A stretch of 64,000 nucleotides of DNA, from positions 186,001 through 250,000 of the forward strand of contig NZ_VFEU01000003.1 in assembly GCF_007858255.1 (NCBI RefSeq), in the 5' to 3' direction. Made by a program: the position numbers and the translations under genes. Under the pieces are notes generated by a model that saw nothing but the letters and a program-made list of their open reading frames with translations, ran no database searches and was not told the origin of the DNA. Below, in pieces: positions 46,392 to 56,538 of the stretch (positions within the stretch are counted from its first letter, which is position 1; each line of letters opens with the position of its first letter). Source of the DNA: Pseudomonas rhodesiae (GTDB lineage Bacteria; Pseudomonadota; Gammaproteobacteria; Pseudomonadales; Pseudomonadaceae).

Positions 46392-47197
46392 GAAGCGGTC
46401 ATCCACAGCAACACGGCAAAGATCGGGATGGCGGCGGTAAGACTGTCGATACGGTCAAGCACACCGCCATGCCCTGGCAGCAGGTTACTGCTGTCCTTGA
46501 TACCGGCCTGACGCTTGAACATGCTTTCGGTGAGGTCACCGACCACCGAAATGAAGACCACGATCGCCGTACCCGCTAAAGCCAGGAAGATTTCCTTGCC
46601 CGACCAATCACGTACGACACCGACCACCAGCGTGATAACCAGAGTCAACGCCAGGCCACCATAGACGCCCTCCCAGCTCTTGCCAGGGCTGACGGCCGGG
46701 GCCAGCTTACGTTTGCCAAAGGCTCGGCCCGAGAAGTAGGCGCCAATATCAGCCCCCCAGACCAACACCATCACCGCCATGATCAGCCAGTTACCCATCG
46801 GTGAGTTCTTGATTTCTACCAACCCTTGCCAGGCTGGCAACAGAATCAGCAGGCCAATCACCAGCTTGCTGGCGACACTGGACCACTGACTGCTGGTGCG
46901 CGGATAAGTCAGCACCAGAAAGGTCGCCAGCGCCCACCACAGTACCGCGGCGCCCAATATCCATGGCACCACGATGCTCGACAAGGTGTGCATCAGGAAT
47001 AACAGTAGCGCCACGACCGCAGCGTAGGCCACGCGGGGCAACTGAGCGGTGAAACCGGCCAGCCGCGCCCACTCCCAGGCCCCCAAGGTCACGACCAGGC
47101 CAATAAACAGCGCAAAACCGGAACCATCGAGCAGGAAAAACCCACACAAGGCGATCGGCAACAGGATCAGGGCAGTGATGATTCGTTGTTTTAGCAT
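46388..47197 (-). CDS. cdsA: phosphatidate cytidylyltransferase
   Basis: A 269-residue polytopic inner-membrane enzyme making CDP-diacylglycerol for all phospholipids. The family signature is near the C-terminus: [20 protein letters not shown] with [14 protein letters not shown]. About eight membrane segments are visible, starting [20 protein letters not shown]. It follows uppS directly and overlaps dxr by 4 bp. Confidence 0.97.
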   Translation of the reverse strand: MLKQRIITALILLPIALCGFFLLDGSGFALFIGLVVTLGAWEWARLAGFTAQLPRVAYAAVVALLLFLMHTLSSIVVPWILGAAVLWWALATFLVLTYPRTSSQWSSVASKLVIGLLILLPAWQGLVEIKNSPMGNWLIMAVMVLVWGADIGAYFSGRAFGKRKLAPAVSPGKSWEGVYGGLALTLVITLVVGVVRDWSGKEIFLALAGTAIVVFISVVGDLTESMFKRQAGIKDSSNLLPGHGGVLDRIDSLTAAIPIFAVLLWMTAS

Positions 47198-47953
47198 TTA
47201 AACCCGGGCTCCAGCTTCGATCTGCTCGCTCGTTTTACCGAAACGACGCTGACGGGAAGCGAAATCGGCCAGCGCAGTGCGCATGGCATCGTGTTTGAAG
47301 TCCGGCCAGAACAGGTCGGAGAAGTACAACTCGGTGTAAGCCAGCTGCCACAACAGGAAATTACTGATGCGGTGCTCGCCACCGGTGCGGATGCACAAGT
47401 CCGGCAACGGCAGGTCGCCGGTGACCAGGCAGGTTTGCAGCAATTCGGGCGTAATGTCGTCCGGTCGCAGATGACCGGCCTGCACTTCACGAGCCAAGCG
47501 CTGCGCAGCCTGGGCAATATCCCACTGGCCGCCGTAGTTGGCTGCAATCTGCAACACAAAACGGTCGGCTCCAGCGGTGATGGCCTCGGCTTCGCGCATG
47601 GCCGTTTGCAGCTCCGGGTGGAACCGCGAGCGATCACCAATGATGCGCAGGCTGATGTTGTTGTCGTTGAGACGCTTGGCCTCACGACGAAGGGCCTTGA
47701 AGAACAGATCCATCAGGGCGCTGACCTCTTCGGCGGGGCGCTGCCAGTTCTCACTGGAGAACGCGAACAACGTGAGCACCTCCACCTTGGCCTCGGCACA
47801 CACCTCAATCACCGCCCGCACTGCATCGACACCCGCTTTATGCCCGGCAACACCCGGCATAAAGCGTTTCTTCGCCCAGCGATTATTCCCATCCATGATG
47901 ATCGCGACATGGCGCGGCACCACGGAGGGCACAGTCTGCTTGGTCTTTTCCAT
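47198..47953 (-). CDS. uppS: undecaprenyl diphosphate synthase (cis-prenyltransferase)
   Basis: A 251-residue enzyme adding isopentenyl units to farnesyl diphosphate to make the C55 lipid carrier for peptidoglycan and O-antigen. The pyrophosphate site is AIIMDGNNRWAKKR with catalytic Asp21; GHKAGVDAVR, FAFSSENWQRP and the signature DLCIRTGGEHRISNFLLWQL with YTELYFSDLFWPDF follow. It sits between frr and cdsA with no gap to cdsA. Confidence 0.98.
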   Translation of the reverse strand: MEKTKQTVPSVVPRHVAIIMDGNNRWAKKRFMPGVAGHKAGVDAVRAVIEVCAEAKVEVLTLFAFSSENWQRPAEEVSALMDLFFKALRREAKRLNDNNISLRIIGDRSRFHPELQTAMREAEAITAGADRFVLQIAANYGGQWDIAQAAQRLAREVQAGHLRPDDITPELLQTCLVTGDLPLPDLCIRTGGEHRISNFLLWQLAYTELYFSDLFWPDFKHDAMRTALADFASRQRRFGKTSEQIEAGARV

Positions 47954-47970
47954 GAAGGCGTCCTGACCCT

Positions 47971-48528
47971 TTATACGGCCATCAGGTCCTTTTCTTTTTC
48001 TTCGGTTGCCTGAGTGATCTTGGCCTCGGCTTCCTTGGTCAGCTTGTCGATATCGGCGACGGCACGACGCTCTTCGTCTTCGCTGATTTCCTTGTCCTTG
48101 ACCAACTTCTTCAGCTCGCCCAAGGCATCACGACGAATGTTACGTACGGCAACGCGCGCATCCTCTGCCGCGCTGCGCGCCTGCTTGGTGAAGCCCTTGC
48201 GGGTTTCTTCGGTCAAGGCAGGCATGGAGATCAGCAACAACTCGCCCAGGTTGGTCGGGTTGAGGTTCAAGCCGGCGCTCTGGATCGCCTTGTCGACGGC
48301 CGCAAGCATGTTGCGCTCGAACGCCACGACCTGCAGGGTACGCGAGTCCTTGACGGTGACGTTGGCTACGCTGCTCAGCGGCGTATCTGCGCCGTAATAC
48401 GGCACCATCACACTGCCCAGAATGCTCGGGTGAGCCTTGCCGGTACGAATCTGGCCGAATGCGTGGCTCAGAGACTCCAGGGATTTCTGCATACGCGCTT
48501 GGGCGTCTTTCTTGATTTCATTGATCAT
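47971..48528 (-). CDS. frr: ribosome recycling factor
   Basis: A 185-residue two-domain factor that splits post-termination ribosomes with EF-G. The three-helix bundle starts [20 protein letters not shown] and ends [16 protein letters not shown]; the [20 protein letters not shown] segment forms the hinge and start of domain II. ATG 48528 overlaps the pyrH stop by 4 bp. Confidence 0.98.
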   Translation of the reverse strand: MINEIKKDAQARMQKSLESLSHAFGQIRTGKAHPSILGSVMVPYYGADTPLSSVANVTVKDSRTLQVVAFERNMLAAVDKAIQSAGLNLNPTNLGELLLISMPALTEETRKGFTKQARSAAEDARVAVRNIRRDALGELKKLVKDKEISEDEERRAVADIDKLTKEAEAKITQATEEKEKDLMAV

Positions 48529-49268
48529 TGTTGGCCTTCCTCGATCAGAGTCCCTTCCGCACCGCCATGTACGATATTCAGCAGGGCGCCGGGCTTGTTC
48601 ATGTTAAATACGCGCAGCGGCATCTTGTGGTCGCGGCACAGGCAAATAGCCGTCAGGTCCATCACACCCAGCTTGCGATCCAGCACTTCATCGTAGGTCA
48701 GATGATCGAACTTCTCGGCATGCGGGTCTTTGAATGGATCTGCGGTGTAAACACCATCCACTTTGGTGGCCTTGAGCACCACGTCGGCATCGATTTCGAT
48801 AGCACGCAGGCAAGCCGCCGAATCGGTGGTAAAGAACGGGTTACCCGTACCGGCTGCGAAGATCACCACTTCTTTGGAGTTCAGGTGGCGCATGGCTTTG
48901 CGACGATCATAGTGGTCGGTCACGCCGACCATGGAGATAGCCGACATCACGATAGCCGAGATGTTGGCGCGCTCCAGGGCGTCGCGCATGGCCAGGGCGT
49001 TCATCACAGTGGCCAGCATCCCCATGTGGTCACCGGTGACCCGATCCATGCCGGCAGCACTCAATGCCGCGCCACGGAACAAGTTGCCACCGCCGATCAC
49101 CAAGCCCACTTGCACGCCAATGCCGACCAGCTGGCCGACTTCCAGCGCCATGCGGTCGAGCACTTTGGGATCAATCCCAAACTCTTCCGAGCCCATCAGG
49201 GCCTCGCCGCTGAGCTTGAGTAGAATGCGTTTATAGCGAGCCTGATAACCACTGCCCTGCTGAGCCAT
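48525..49268 (-). CDS. pyrH: UMP kinase
   Basis: A 247-residue hexameric amino-acid-kinase-fold enzyme phosphorylating UMP to UDP. Conserved segments: [68 protein letters not shown] and [23 protein letters not shown] 49268 has GGAGAG upstream and begins [15 protein letters not shown]; the frame to 49298 is an unsupported extension. It lies between tsf and frr. Confidence 0.98.
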   Translation of the reverse strand: MAQQGSGYQARYKRILLKLSGEALMGSEEFGIDPKVLDRMALEVGQLVGIGVQVGLVIGGGNLFRGAALSAAGMDRVTGDHMGMLATVMNALAMRDALERANISAIVMSAISMVGVTDHYDRRKAMRHLNSKEVVIFAAGTGNPFFTTDSAACLRAIEIDADVVLKATKVDGVYTADPFKDPHAEKFDHLTYDEVLDRKLGVMDLTAICLCRDHKMPLRVFNMNKPGALLNIVHGGAEGTLIEEGQQ

Positions 49269-49422
49269 TGCGAATCTCTCCTGCGGCGTATTTTTCAAAA
49301 ATTCTTGGCGAGCCGTTTACGGCTTGCGTTCACTCTAGCTGGACGCTATCACAGCGCCATCGGAACACGGCTTTGTAAGCCAGTTCCGAAGGGAAACCAA
49401 ATAAAATTGGCCTTCCCATTTG

Positions 49423-49457
49423 AAAAGAGGCTGCGCGCGTGAGCGGGCAGCCTCTTT
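49423..49457 (-). terminator. intrinsic terminator after tsf
   Basis: Minus strand AAAGAGGCTGC and GCAGCCTCTTTT form an 11-bp stem with a 13-nt loop and a short T run, in the gap between tsf and pyrH. Confidence 0.8.
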
Positions 49458-49478
49458 CGGGCGACAGATAAAACTGTC

Positions 49479-50342
49479 TTATTGCTTGGCGGCAGCCAGC
49501 TGGGCAGCAACTTCTTCAGCGAAGTTGTCGACCGGCTTCTCGAGGCCTTCGCCTACTTTGAAGTAAGTGAAGGAAACGATTTCAGCGCCGGCTTTCTTAG
49601 CCAACTCGCCAACCTTGATTTCAGGGTTCTTGACGAACGCCTGCTCAACCAGGCTCGCTTCGGCCAGGAACTTGCTGATACGGCCTTTGACCATGTTCTC
49701 AACAATGTTTTCTGGCTTGCCTTTGATTTTTTCTTCGTTCAGCTGCAGGAACACAGCTTTTTCACGCTCGATCGCTTCGGCGGACACTTCCGAAGGCAGC
49801 AGGAACTCAGGGTTGCTTGCCGCTACGTGCATCGCGATATCTTTGGCCAGCTCAACGTTGCCGCCCTTAAGGACAACCGCAACACCGATCTTGTTACCGT
49901 GCAGGTAACCGCCAACTACATCACCTTCAACGCGAGTCAGGCGACGGATGTTGACGTTCTCGCCAACCTTGCCGACCAGTACCAGGCGGGCAGCTTCTTG
50001 AGCTTCGATCAGAGGCTCGACAGTGGTCAGCTTGTCAGCGAACGCTTTTTCAACGCTGTCGGCAACGAATGCCTTGAAGTCATCCTGCAGAGCCAGGAAG
50101 TCGGTCTGGGAGTTCACTTCCAGCAGAACGGCGGATTTGCCGTCTTCTTTCAGAGCGATGGCGCCTTCAGCGGCAACGTTGCCTGCTTTCTTGGCAGCCT
50201 TGATGGCGCCGGAAGCACGCATGTCATCAATGGCTTTTTCGATGTCGCCGCCAGCCTTGGTCAAGGCTTTTTTGCAATCCATCATGCCTTCGCCGGTACG
50301 CTCGCGCAGTTCTTTAACCAACGCTGCAGTAATCTCTGCCAT
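49479..50342 (-). CDS. tsf: elongation factor Ts
   Basis: A 287-residue nucleotide exchange factor for EF-Tu. Signatures LRERTGEGMMDCKKALTKAG and EGAIALKEDGKSAVLLEVNS with QTDFLALQDDF are present, and the core domain includes GGYLHGNKIGVAVVLKGG. It follows rpsB in the usual rpsB-tsf pair, with a strong hairpin between them, and precedes pyrH. Confidence 0.98.
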   Translation of the reverse strand: MAEITAALVKELRERTGEGMMDCKKALTKAGGDIEKAIDDMRASGAIKAAKKAGNVAAEGAIALKEDGKSAVLLEVNSQTDFLALQDDFKAFVADSVEKAFADKLTTVEPLIEAQEAARLVLVGKVGENVNIRRLTRVEGDVVGGYLHGNKIGVAVVLKGGNVELAKDIAMHVAASNPEFLLPSEVSAEAIEREKAVFLQLNEEKIKGKPENIVENMVKGRISKFLAEASLVEQAFVKNPEIKVGELAKKAGAEIVSFTYFKVGEGLEKPVDNFAEEVAAQLAAAKQ

Positions 50343-50481
50343 TTCAAAATCCTCTTGGATAGGTTTTCAACCATTCCACCCGATCAAACGGGCGATCAAT
50401 TCTTCTCGAACCACCCCTTGTAGGCCGCTGCACGTTACAGATGATGTAGCTGCGCTGCCGACAAATGGTTTTCGAGGGGGC

Positions 50482-50506
50482 AAAAAGGGGGCCAAGCCCC
50501 CTTTTT
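50482..50506 (-). terminator. strong hairpin/terminator between rpsB and tsf
   Basis: AAAAAGGGGGC-TTG-GCCCCCTTTTT is an 11-bp stem with a 3-nt loop ending in five T on the minus strand. It should partly terminate after rpsB, allowing rpsB to exceed tsf. Confidence 0.85.
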
Positions 50507-50534
50507 GCTTACTGAGTCAACGCCAGGGCGTCAA

Positions 50535-51272
50535 TTACTCAGCGGCAGCTACCGGAGCTTCTTCAACGAATTGCTCGGTACCACCAGCAACGTGGTTGCG
50601 ACCACGGATTACAGCGTCAGCCATCGAACCCATGTACAGCTGGATAGCGCGGATTGCGTCATCGTTGCCTGGGATGATGTAGTCAACGCCTTCCGGGCTG
50701 CTGTTGGTATCGACTACGCCGATAACAGGGATGCCCAGCTTGTTGGCTTCGGTGATCGCGATGCGCTCGTGATCAACGTCGATAACGAACAGTGCGTCAG
50801 GCAGACCGCCCATGTCCTTGATACCACCCAGGGAACGATCGAGCTTTTCCAGGTCACGGGAGCGCATCAGCGCTTCTTTCTTGGTCAGCTTGGCGAAAGT
50901 ACCGTCTTCGGCTTGTACTTCAAGGTCACGCAGACGCTTGATGGAAGCACGGATGGTTTTGAAGTTGGTCAGCATGCCGCCCAACCAGCGGTGATCGACG
51001 TACGGCGAACCGCAACGTGCTGCTTCTTCAGCAACGATCTTGCCAGCGGAACGCTTGGTACCGACGAACAGAATCTTGTTTTTGCCCTGGGCCAGACGCT
51101 CTACGAAAGTCAGCGCTTCGTTGAACATTGGCAGGGTTTTTTCAAGGTTGATGATGTGGATCTTGTTACGCGCGCCGAAAATGTATTTACCCATTTTCGG
51201 GTTCCAGTAACGGGTCTGGTGACCGAAGTGCACACCGGCCTTCAGCATATCGCGCATGTTGACTTGGGACAT
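50535..51272 (-). CDS. rpsB: 30S ribosomal protein S2
   Basis: A 245-residue ribosomal protein. It begins [20 protein letters not shown] and carries the family signatures [20 protein letters not shown] and [20 protein letters not shown] with [20 protein letters not shown]. The Ala/Glu-rich end is normal for Pseudomonas. The promoter and a structured leader lie in the 387-bp gap to map; in E. coli S2 represses its own operon through the leader. Confidence 0.99.
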   Translation of the reverse strand: MSQVNMRDMLKAGVHFGHQTRYWNPKMGKYIFGARNKIHIINLEKTLPMFNEALTFVERLAQGKNKILFVGTKRSAGKIVAEEAARCGSPYVDHRWLGGMLTNFKTIRASIKRLRDLEVQAEDGTFAKLTKKEALMRSRDLEKLDRSLGGIKDMGGLPDALFVIDVDHERIAITEANKLGIPVIGVVDTNSSPEGVDYIIPGNDDAIRAIQLYMGSMADAVIRGRNHVAGGTEQFVEEAPVAAAE

Positions 51273-51314
51273 GATAGTTCCTTAATAAGTCGGGTTTGGC
51301 CTCCACGTATCCCA

Positions 51315-51401
51315 ATGACCAACCAGCGGCATCAAGGCCTCCGGCACCCAGGTCATCGTGTCGACACGTGTGTGGATTTAAGCTTTTCGGGGTATCCCCG
51401 G
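51315..51401 (-). promoter_or_regulatory. structured rpsB leader, candidate S2 autoregulatory element
   Basis: On the minus strand ATGACC (51356-51351) can pair with GGTCAT (51320-51315), enclosing GGGTGCCGGAGGCC, and an upstream hairpin CGGGG-ATA-CCCCG lies near 51389-51401. The layout resembles the gammaproteobacterial rpsB leader that binds S2, but I cannot confirm the covariance model. Confidence 0.4.
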
Positions 51402-51413
51402 AAAGCGGCGCAT

Positions 51414-51419
51414 TTTATA
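51414..51419 (-). promoter_or_regulatory. -10 box of the rpsB promoter
   Basis: TATAAA followed by ATGCGCC on the minus strand, about 140 bp before the rpsB start, with a G+C-rich discriminator typical of stringently controlled ribosomal promoters. The -35 region (TTTCGT, 17-bp spacer) is weak. Confidence 0.5.
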
Positions 51420-51488
51420 CCACACGAAGGGCGAAAACGAAACCTGCAATCACAACTGCCTTGAAGGCCACTCGCGCAACCCTTTGAA

Positions 51489-51516
51489 TTGAGTCCGGAT
51501 ACCCCCACCCTATAGA
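51489..51516 (+). promoter_or_regulatory. candidate sigma70 promoter for map
   Basis: TTGAGT (51489-51494), 16-bp spacer, TATAGA (51511-51516); four of six matches in each box. It lies about 145 bp before map, divergent from the rpsB promoter. The rest of this 387-bp gap holds no gene that I can support. A later TAGAAT at 51561 is an alternative -10. Confidence 0.35.
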
Positions 51517-51659
51517 GAGAAGCGATCGTCAGACCCTCATGACTTGAGAGCATCGTCTGTTAGAATCGCGTTTTTCAGGGCTTGTGCGAATTCTGTAACC
51601 TTTTGTCGCACACCCGTAAACCGTTTTGATTTCAGCGCCTCGCGCTAGAGAGAGCCTGT

Positions 51660-52442
51660 ATGACCGTTACTTTGAAAACCGCCGAAGACATCGCCGGCAT
51701 GCGCGTTGCCGGCAAACTGGCGGCCGATGTGCTGGAAATGATTGCCGAACACGTCAAGCCCGGCGTCACCACCGAAGAACTCGACCGAATCTGCCATGAC
51801 TACATCGTCAATGTGCAAAAGGCTATCCCTGCCCCGCTCAACTACAAAGGCTTTCCCAAGTCGATCTGCACATCGATCAACCATGTGGTCTGCCACGGCA
51901 TCCCAGGCGACAAGCCGCTCAAGGACGGCGACACGCTGAACATCGACGTCACCGTGATCAAGGATGGCTATCACGGCGATACCAGCCGCATGTTCCACGT
52001 CGGCACCGTGCCGGTCTGGGCCGAGCGCCTGTCCCAGGTCACCCAGGAATGCATGTACAAGGCTATCGAGATCGTCAAACCTGGCTGCCGCCTGGGCGAC
52101 ATCGGCGAAGTGATCCAGAAGCATGCTGAAAAGAACGGCTTTTCGGTGGTTCGCGAGTTCTGTGGCCACGGCATCGGCAAGGTGTTCCACGAAGAACCGC
52201 AGATCCTGCACTACGGCCGCGCTGGCACCGGCATGGAACTCAAGGCCGGCATGACCTTCACCATCGAGCCGATGATCAACCAGGGCAAGGCCGACACCAA
52301 GGTGCTGGGCGACGGCTGGACCGCTATTACCAAAGACCGCAAGCTCTCGGCCCAGTGGGAACACACACTACTGGTCACCGAAACCGGCTACGAGATCTTC
52401 ACCCTGCGCTCGGACGACACCATCCCGCGCGTGTCGGCGTAA
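51660..52442 (+). CDS. map: type I methionine aminopeptidase
   Basis: A 260-residue enzyme removing the N-terminal Met from new proteins. The two-metal ligands are in LNIDVTVIKDGYHGDTSRMF (two Asp), FCGHGIGKVFHEEP (His), TFTIEPMIN (Glu) and QWEHTLLV (Glu). HVVCHGIPGDKPLKDGD contains the substrate His. It is divergent from rpsB and 68 bp before glnD; map-glnD-dapC is conserved in Pseudomonas. Confidence 0.98.
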   Translation: MTVTLKTAEDIAGMRVAGKLAADVLEMIAEHVKPGVTTEELDRICHDYIVNVQKAIPAPLNYKGFPKSICTSINHVVCHGIPGDKPLKDGDTLNIDVTVIKDGYHGDTSRMFHVGTVPVWAERLSQVTQECMYKAIEIVKPGCRLGDIGEVIQKHAEKNGFSVVREFCGHGIGKVFHEEPQILHYGRAGTGMELKAGMTFTIEPMINQGKADTKVLGDGWTAITKDRKLSAQWEHTLLVTETGYEIFTLRSDDTIPRVSA

Positions 52443-52510
52443 TTCAAGGCTGCGTTGGTTTTCCCAAACGGTGTTGTGACTGACTCATAGATAGAAAGGA
52501 AAGCCGATCG

Positions 52511-55213
52511 ATGCCCCAGGTGGATCCCGAACTCTTCGACCGTGGCCAGTTCCAGGCCGAGCTGGCACTGAAGTCGAGCCCTATCGCCGCGTTCAAAAAA
52601 GCCATTCGCCAGGCCCGCGAGGTGCTCGATGAGCGCTTTCGCAAGGGCCGGGATATCCGCCGGCTGATCGAGGACCGCGCCTGGTTCGTCGATAACATCC
52701 TGCAAAAGGCCTGGGAACAGTTCACCTGGAGCACTGACGCCGACATCGCCCTGGTGGCGGTCGGCGGCTACGGTCGCGGCGAATTGCACCCGTACTCAGA
52801 CATCGACCTGCTGATCCTGCTGGACAGCGCCGACCATGAGATCTTTCGCGATTCCATCGAGCGTTTTCTCACACTGTTGTGGGACATCGGCCTGGAAGTC
52901 GGCCAGAGCGTACGGTCGGTGGACGAATGCGCCGAAGAGGCCCGTGCCGACCTCACCGTGATCACCAACCTCATGGAAAGCCGCACCATCGCCGGCCCCG
53001 AGCGCCTGCGCCAGCGCATGCTCGACGTCACCAGCACGGCGCACATGTGGCCGAGCAAGGATTTCTTCCTGGCCAAGCGCGCCGAGCAGAAAGCCCGGCA
53101 TCACAAGTACAACGACACCGAGTACAACCTGGAACCCAACGTCAAGGGTTCACCCGGAGGGCTGCGGGACATCCAGACCATTCTGTGGGTGGCCCGTCGC
53201 GAATACGGCACCCTGAACCTGCGCGCCCTGGCCGGCGAAGGTTTCCTGGTGGAAAGCGAGAATGCGCTGCTGGCCTCCTCCCAGGAGTTCCTGTGGAAAG
53301 TGCGCTACGCCCTGCACATGCTTGCCGGGCGCGCCGAAGATCGTTTGCTGTTCGACCATCAGCGCTCCATCGCCTCGCTGCTGGGGTTTGAAGGCGAAGA
53401 CGCCAAGACCAGTATTGAAAGCTTCATGCAGCAGTACTACCGCGTGGTCATGAGCATTGCGCAGTTGAGCGATCTGATCATTCAGCACTTCGAAGAGGTG
53501 ATCCTGGCCCCCGAAGACGAAGCGCCGCCGCAACCGATCAATGCGCGCTTCCAGTTGCACGACGGTTATATCGAAGCACGCAGCGACAACGTGTTCCGTC
53601 GCACGCCATTCGCGATGCTGGAAATCTTCGTGCTGATGGCCCAGCAGCCGGAAATCAAAGGCGTGCGCGCCGACACCATTCGCCTGCTGCGGGAAAACCG
53701 CTACCTGATCGACGAAGACTTCCGCAACGATATCCGCAACACCAGCCTGTTCATCGAGCTGTTCAAATGCAAGATCGGCATCCACCGCAACCTGCGCCGC
53801 ATGAACCGTTACGGCATCCTCGGGCGCTATTTACCGGAGTTCGGTTTTATCGTCGGGCAAATGCAGCACGACCTGTTTCATATCTATACCGTCGATGCGC
53901 ACACCCTGAACCTGATCAAACATCTGCGTAAGTTGCAGTACACCCAGGTATCGGAAAAATTCCCGCTAGCCAGTAAGTTGATGGCCAAACTGCCCAAGCC
54001 CGAGCTGATCTACCTGGCCGGGCTGTACCACGACATCGGCAAGGGCCGGCATGGCGATCACTCGGAAATCGGCGCCGTCGATGCCGAGGCTTTTTGCCAG
54101 CGTCACCAATTGCCGTTGTGGGACAGCCGCCTGATTGTCTGGCTGGTGCAGAACCACCTGGTGATGTCGACCACTGCCCAGCGCAAGGACTTGTCCGATC
54201 CGCAGGTGATCCATGATTTCGCCCAGGTGGTCGGCGATGAAACCCGCCTCGACTACCTATACGTGCTCACCGTCTCCGATATCAACGCCACCAACCCCAC
54301 TCTGTGGAATTCATGGCGCGCCAGCCTGCTGCGTCAGCTGTACACCGAGACCAAGCGCGCCCTGCGCCGTGGCCTGGAAAACCCAGTGGACCGCGAAGAG
54401 CAGATCCGCCGCACCCAAAGTGCGGCCCTGGATATCCTCGTACGCGGCGGCAACGACCCGGACGATGTCGAGCAACTGTGGTCGCAGTTGGGAGACGATT
54501 ACTTCCTGCGCCACACCGCCGGCGATGTCGCCTGGCACACCGACGCCATTTTGCAGCAGCCTGCCGATGGCGGCCCGCTGGTGTTGATCAAGGAAACCAC
54601 TCAGCGCGAGTTCGAGGGCGGCACGCAGATTTTCATCTATGCACCGGACCAGCACGACTTCTTCGCCGTGACCGTGGCCGCCATGGACCAGCTCAACCTG
54701 AACATCCACGACGCACGGGTGATCACTTCCAGCAGCCAGTTCACCCTCGACACCTACATCGTGCTCGACACCGATGGCGACTCGATCGGCGACAATCCGG
54801 CGCGGGTAAAGAAAATCCGCGAAGGCCTTACCGAAGCCCTGCGCAACCCCGACGATTACCCCACCATCATCCAGCGTCGGGTCCCGCGCCAGCTCAAGCA
54901 CTTCGCCTTCGCACCCCAGGTCACCATCTCCAACGATGCCCAGCGCCCAGTCACCGTGCTGGAACTGAGCGCGCCGGACCGTCCGGGCCTATTGGCGCGC
55001 ATCGGCGGGATTTTCCTGGAGTTCGACCTGTCGTTGCAAAACGCCAAGATTGCGACCCTGGGCGAACGCGTGGAAGACGTGTTCTTTATTACCGATGCCG
55101 ACAACCAACCGTTGTCCGACCCCGAGCTGTGCCGACGCTTGCAGGAAGCCATCGTCCAACAGTTGAGCGTGCCCCAGGAGCCGGGCGTTGAACTGACGCG
55201 CCTGACGATTTGA
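52511..55213 (+). CDS. glnD: [protein-PII] uridylyltransferase / uridylyl-removing enzyme
   Basis: A 900-residue nitrogen sensor that modifies and demodifies PII according to glutamine. The nucleotidyltransferase site is [17 protein letters not shown] from residue 85. The HD hydrolase motif is [17 protein letters not shown] (His507, Asp508). Two C-terminal ACT domains bind glutamine: [20 protein letters not shown] and [19 protein letters not shown]. It controls NtrB/NtrC activity, and so may influence the NtrC-like site upstream of the amino-acid ABC operon at 7.5 kb. Confidence 0.98.
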   Translation: MPQVDPELFDRGQFQAELALKSSPIAAFKKAIRQAREVLDERFRKGRDIRRLIEDRAWFVDNILQKAWEQFTWSTDADIALVAVGGYGRGELHPYSDIDLLILLDSADHEIFRDSIERFLTLLWDIGLEVGQSVRSVDECAEEARADLTVITNLMESRTIAGPERLRQRMLDVTSTAHMWPSKDFFLAKRAEQKARHHKYNDTEYNLEPNVKGSPGGLRDIQTILWVARREYGTLNLRALAGEGFLVESENALLASSQEFLWKVRYALHMLAGRAEDRLLFDHQRSIASLLGFEGEDAKTSIESFMQQYYRVVMSIAQLSDLIIQHFEEVILAPEDEAPPQPINARFQLHDGYIEARSDNVFRRTPFAMLEIFVLMAQQPEIKGVRADTIRLLRENRYLIDEDFRNDIRNTSLFIELFKCKIGIHRNLRRMNRYGILGRYLPEFGFIVGQMQHDLFHIYTVDAHTLNLIKHLRKLQYTQVSEKFPLASKLMAKLPKPELIYLAGLYHDIGKGRHGDHSEIGAVDAEAFCQRHQLPLWDSRLIVWLVQNHLVMSTTAQRKDLSDPQVIHDFAQVVGDETRLDYLYVLTVSDINATNPTLWNSWRASLLRQLYTETKRALRRGLENPVDREEQIRRTQSAALDILVRGGNDPDDVEQLWSQLGDDYFLRHTAGDVAWHTDAILQQPADGGPLVLIKETTQREFEGGTQIFIYAPDQHDFFAVTVAAMDQLNLNIHDARVITSSSQFTLDTYIVLDTDGDSIGDNPARVKKIREGLTEALRNPDDYPTIIQRRVPRQLKHFAFAPQVTISNDAQRPVTVLELSAPDRPGLLARIGGIFLEFDLSLQNAKIATLGERVEDVFFITDADNQPLSDPELCRRLQEAIVQQLSVPQEPGVELTRLTI

Positions 55214-55218
55214 TACCA

Positions 55219-55247
55219 GGGGCGGCCCACCGCCCCTTCGCCGTTTT
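55219..55247 (+). terminator. terminator-like hairpin after glnD
   Basis: GGGGCGG-CCCA-CCGCCCC (55219-55236) followed by TTCGCCGTTTTT, between glnD and dapC. Confidence 0.65.
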
Positions 55248-55271
55248 TAACGCCTTGCACGAGATACACCG

Positions 55272-56471
55272 ATGAACAACGCCCTGAACCAGCTCCAACC
55301 CTACCCGTTCGAAAAGTTGCGCGCCCTGCTGGGCAGCGTGACACCGAACCCGGCGAAACGCCCGATTGCGCTGTCCATTGGTGAGCCCAAGCACAAATCC
55401 CCGCAGTTCGTGGCCGACGCCCTGGCTAATAACCTCGACCAGATGGCGGTGTATCCGACCACCCTGGGCATTCCCGCCTTGCGCGAGGCCATCGGCGCCT
55501 GGTGCGAGCGGCGCTTCAATGTGCCGAAGGGGTGGCTCGATCCGGCGCGCACTATTTTGCCGGTCAACGGCACCCGGGAAGCCTTGTTTGCCTTTACCCA
55601 AACCGTGGTCAATCGCAGTGACGACGCACTGGTGGTGAGCCCGAACCCGTTCTACCAGATCTATGAAGGCGCCGCGTTCCTCGCCGGGGCCAAGCCGCAC
55701 TACCTGCCGTGCCTGGACAGCAATGGCTTCAACCCGGATTTCGACGCGGTTTCGCCGGATATCTGGAAACGCTGCCAGATCCTGTTTCTGTGCTCACCGG
55801 GCAACCCGACCGGCGCGCTGATTCCGGTCCAGACCCTGAAAAAACTCATCGCCCTGGCCGACGAATATGATTTCGTGATCGCTGCCGACGAGTGCTACAG
55901 CGAGCTGTATTTCGACGAGCAAACCCCGCCGCCAGGCCTGCTCAGTGCTTGTGTGGAACTGGGTCGCCAGGACTTCAAGCGTTGCGTGGTGTTCCACAGT
56001 CTGTCCAAGCGCTCCAACCTGCCAGGGCTGCGCTCCGGCTTCGTGGCCGGTGACGCCGATATCCTCAAAGGTTTCCTGCTGTATCGCACCTATCATGGCT
56101 GCGCAATGCCGGTGCAAACCCAGCTCGCCAGTATCGCGGCCTGGCAGGACGAGGCCCATGTGCTGGCCAACCGTGATCTGTACCGCGAGAAGTTCGAGAC
56201 CGTGTTAGCCATTCTCAAGCCGGTACTGGACGTGCAGGCGCCGGACGGCGGGTTCTACCTATGGCCGAATGTGCAGGGTGACGACGCCGCGTTCTGCCGC
56301 GACCTGTTCGTGGAAGAACATGTGACGGTGGTGCCGGGCTCGTACCTGTCGCGGGACGTGGACGGGGTCAACCCCGGGGCCGGTCGAGTGCGCCTGGCGC
56401 TGGTTGCGCCGCTGGCTGAGTGTGTGGAGGCAGCGGAGCGAATTCGCGATTTCATTCAGCGCCGGCGTTAA
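55272..56471 (+). CDS. dapC: succinyldiaminopimelate transaminase
   Basis: A 399-residue class I/II PLP aminotransferase of lysine and diaminopimelate synthesis. The PLP lysine is in HSLSKRSNLPGLRSGFVAG; the cofactor-binding DECYSELYFDEQ and substrate Arg in GAGRVRLALVAPL are present. INGTR-like loop VNGTREALFAFTQ binds phosphate. It lies after glnD, and dapD, which makes the succinylated precursor, lies 2.3 kb downstream. Confidence 0.95.
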   Translation: MNNALNQLQPYPFEKLRALLGSVTPNPAKRPIALSIGEPKHKSPQFVADALANNLDQMAVYPTTLGIPALREAIGAWCERRFNVPKGWLDPARTILPVNGTREALFAFTQTVVNRSDDALVVSPNPFYQIYEGAAFLAGAKPHYLPCLDSNGFNPDFDAVSPDIWKRCQILFLCSPGNPTGALIPVQTLKKLIALADEYDFVIAADECYSELYFDEQTPPPGLLSACVELGRQDFKRCVVFHSLSKRSNLPGLRSGFVAGDADILKGFLLYRTYHGCAMPVQTQLASIAAWQDEAHVLANRDLYREKFETVLAILKPVLDVQAPDGGFYLWPNVQGDDAAFCRDLFVEEHVTVVPGSYLSRDVDGVNPGAGRVRLALVAPLAECVEAAERIRDFIQRRR

Positions 56472-56487
56472 GCCAGACGCAGCGAGA

Positions 56488-56513
56488 GCCCGAGGGATGG
56501 CAATCCTTCGGGC
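56488..56513. terminator. hairpin between convergent dapC and antiporter genes
   Basis: GCCCGAGGGAT and ATCCTTCGGGC form an 11-bp stem with one G-T wobble and a 4-nt loop. It may serve both converging transcripts; no long T tract. Confidence 0.6.
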
Positions 56514-56538
56514 ACCCAATGTTCAGTCTTCCAAGCGC

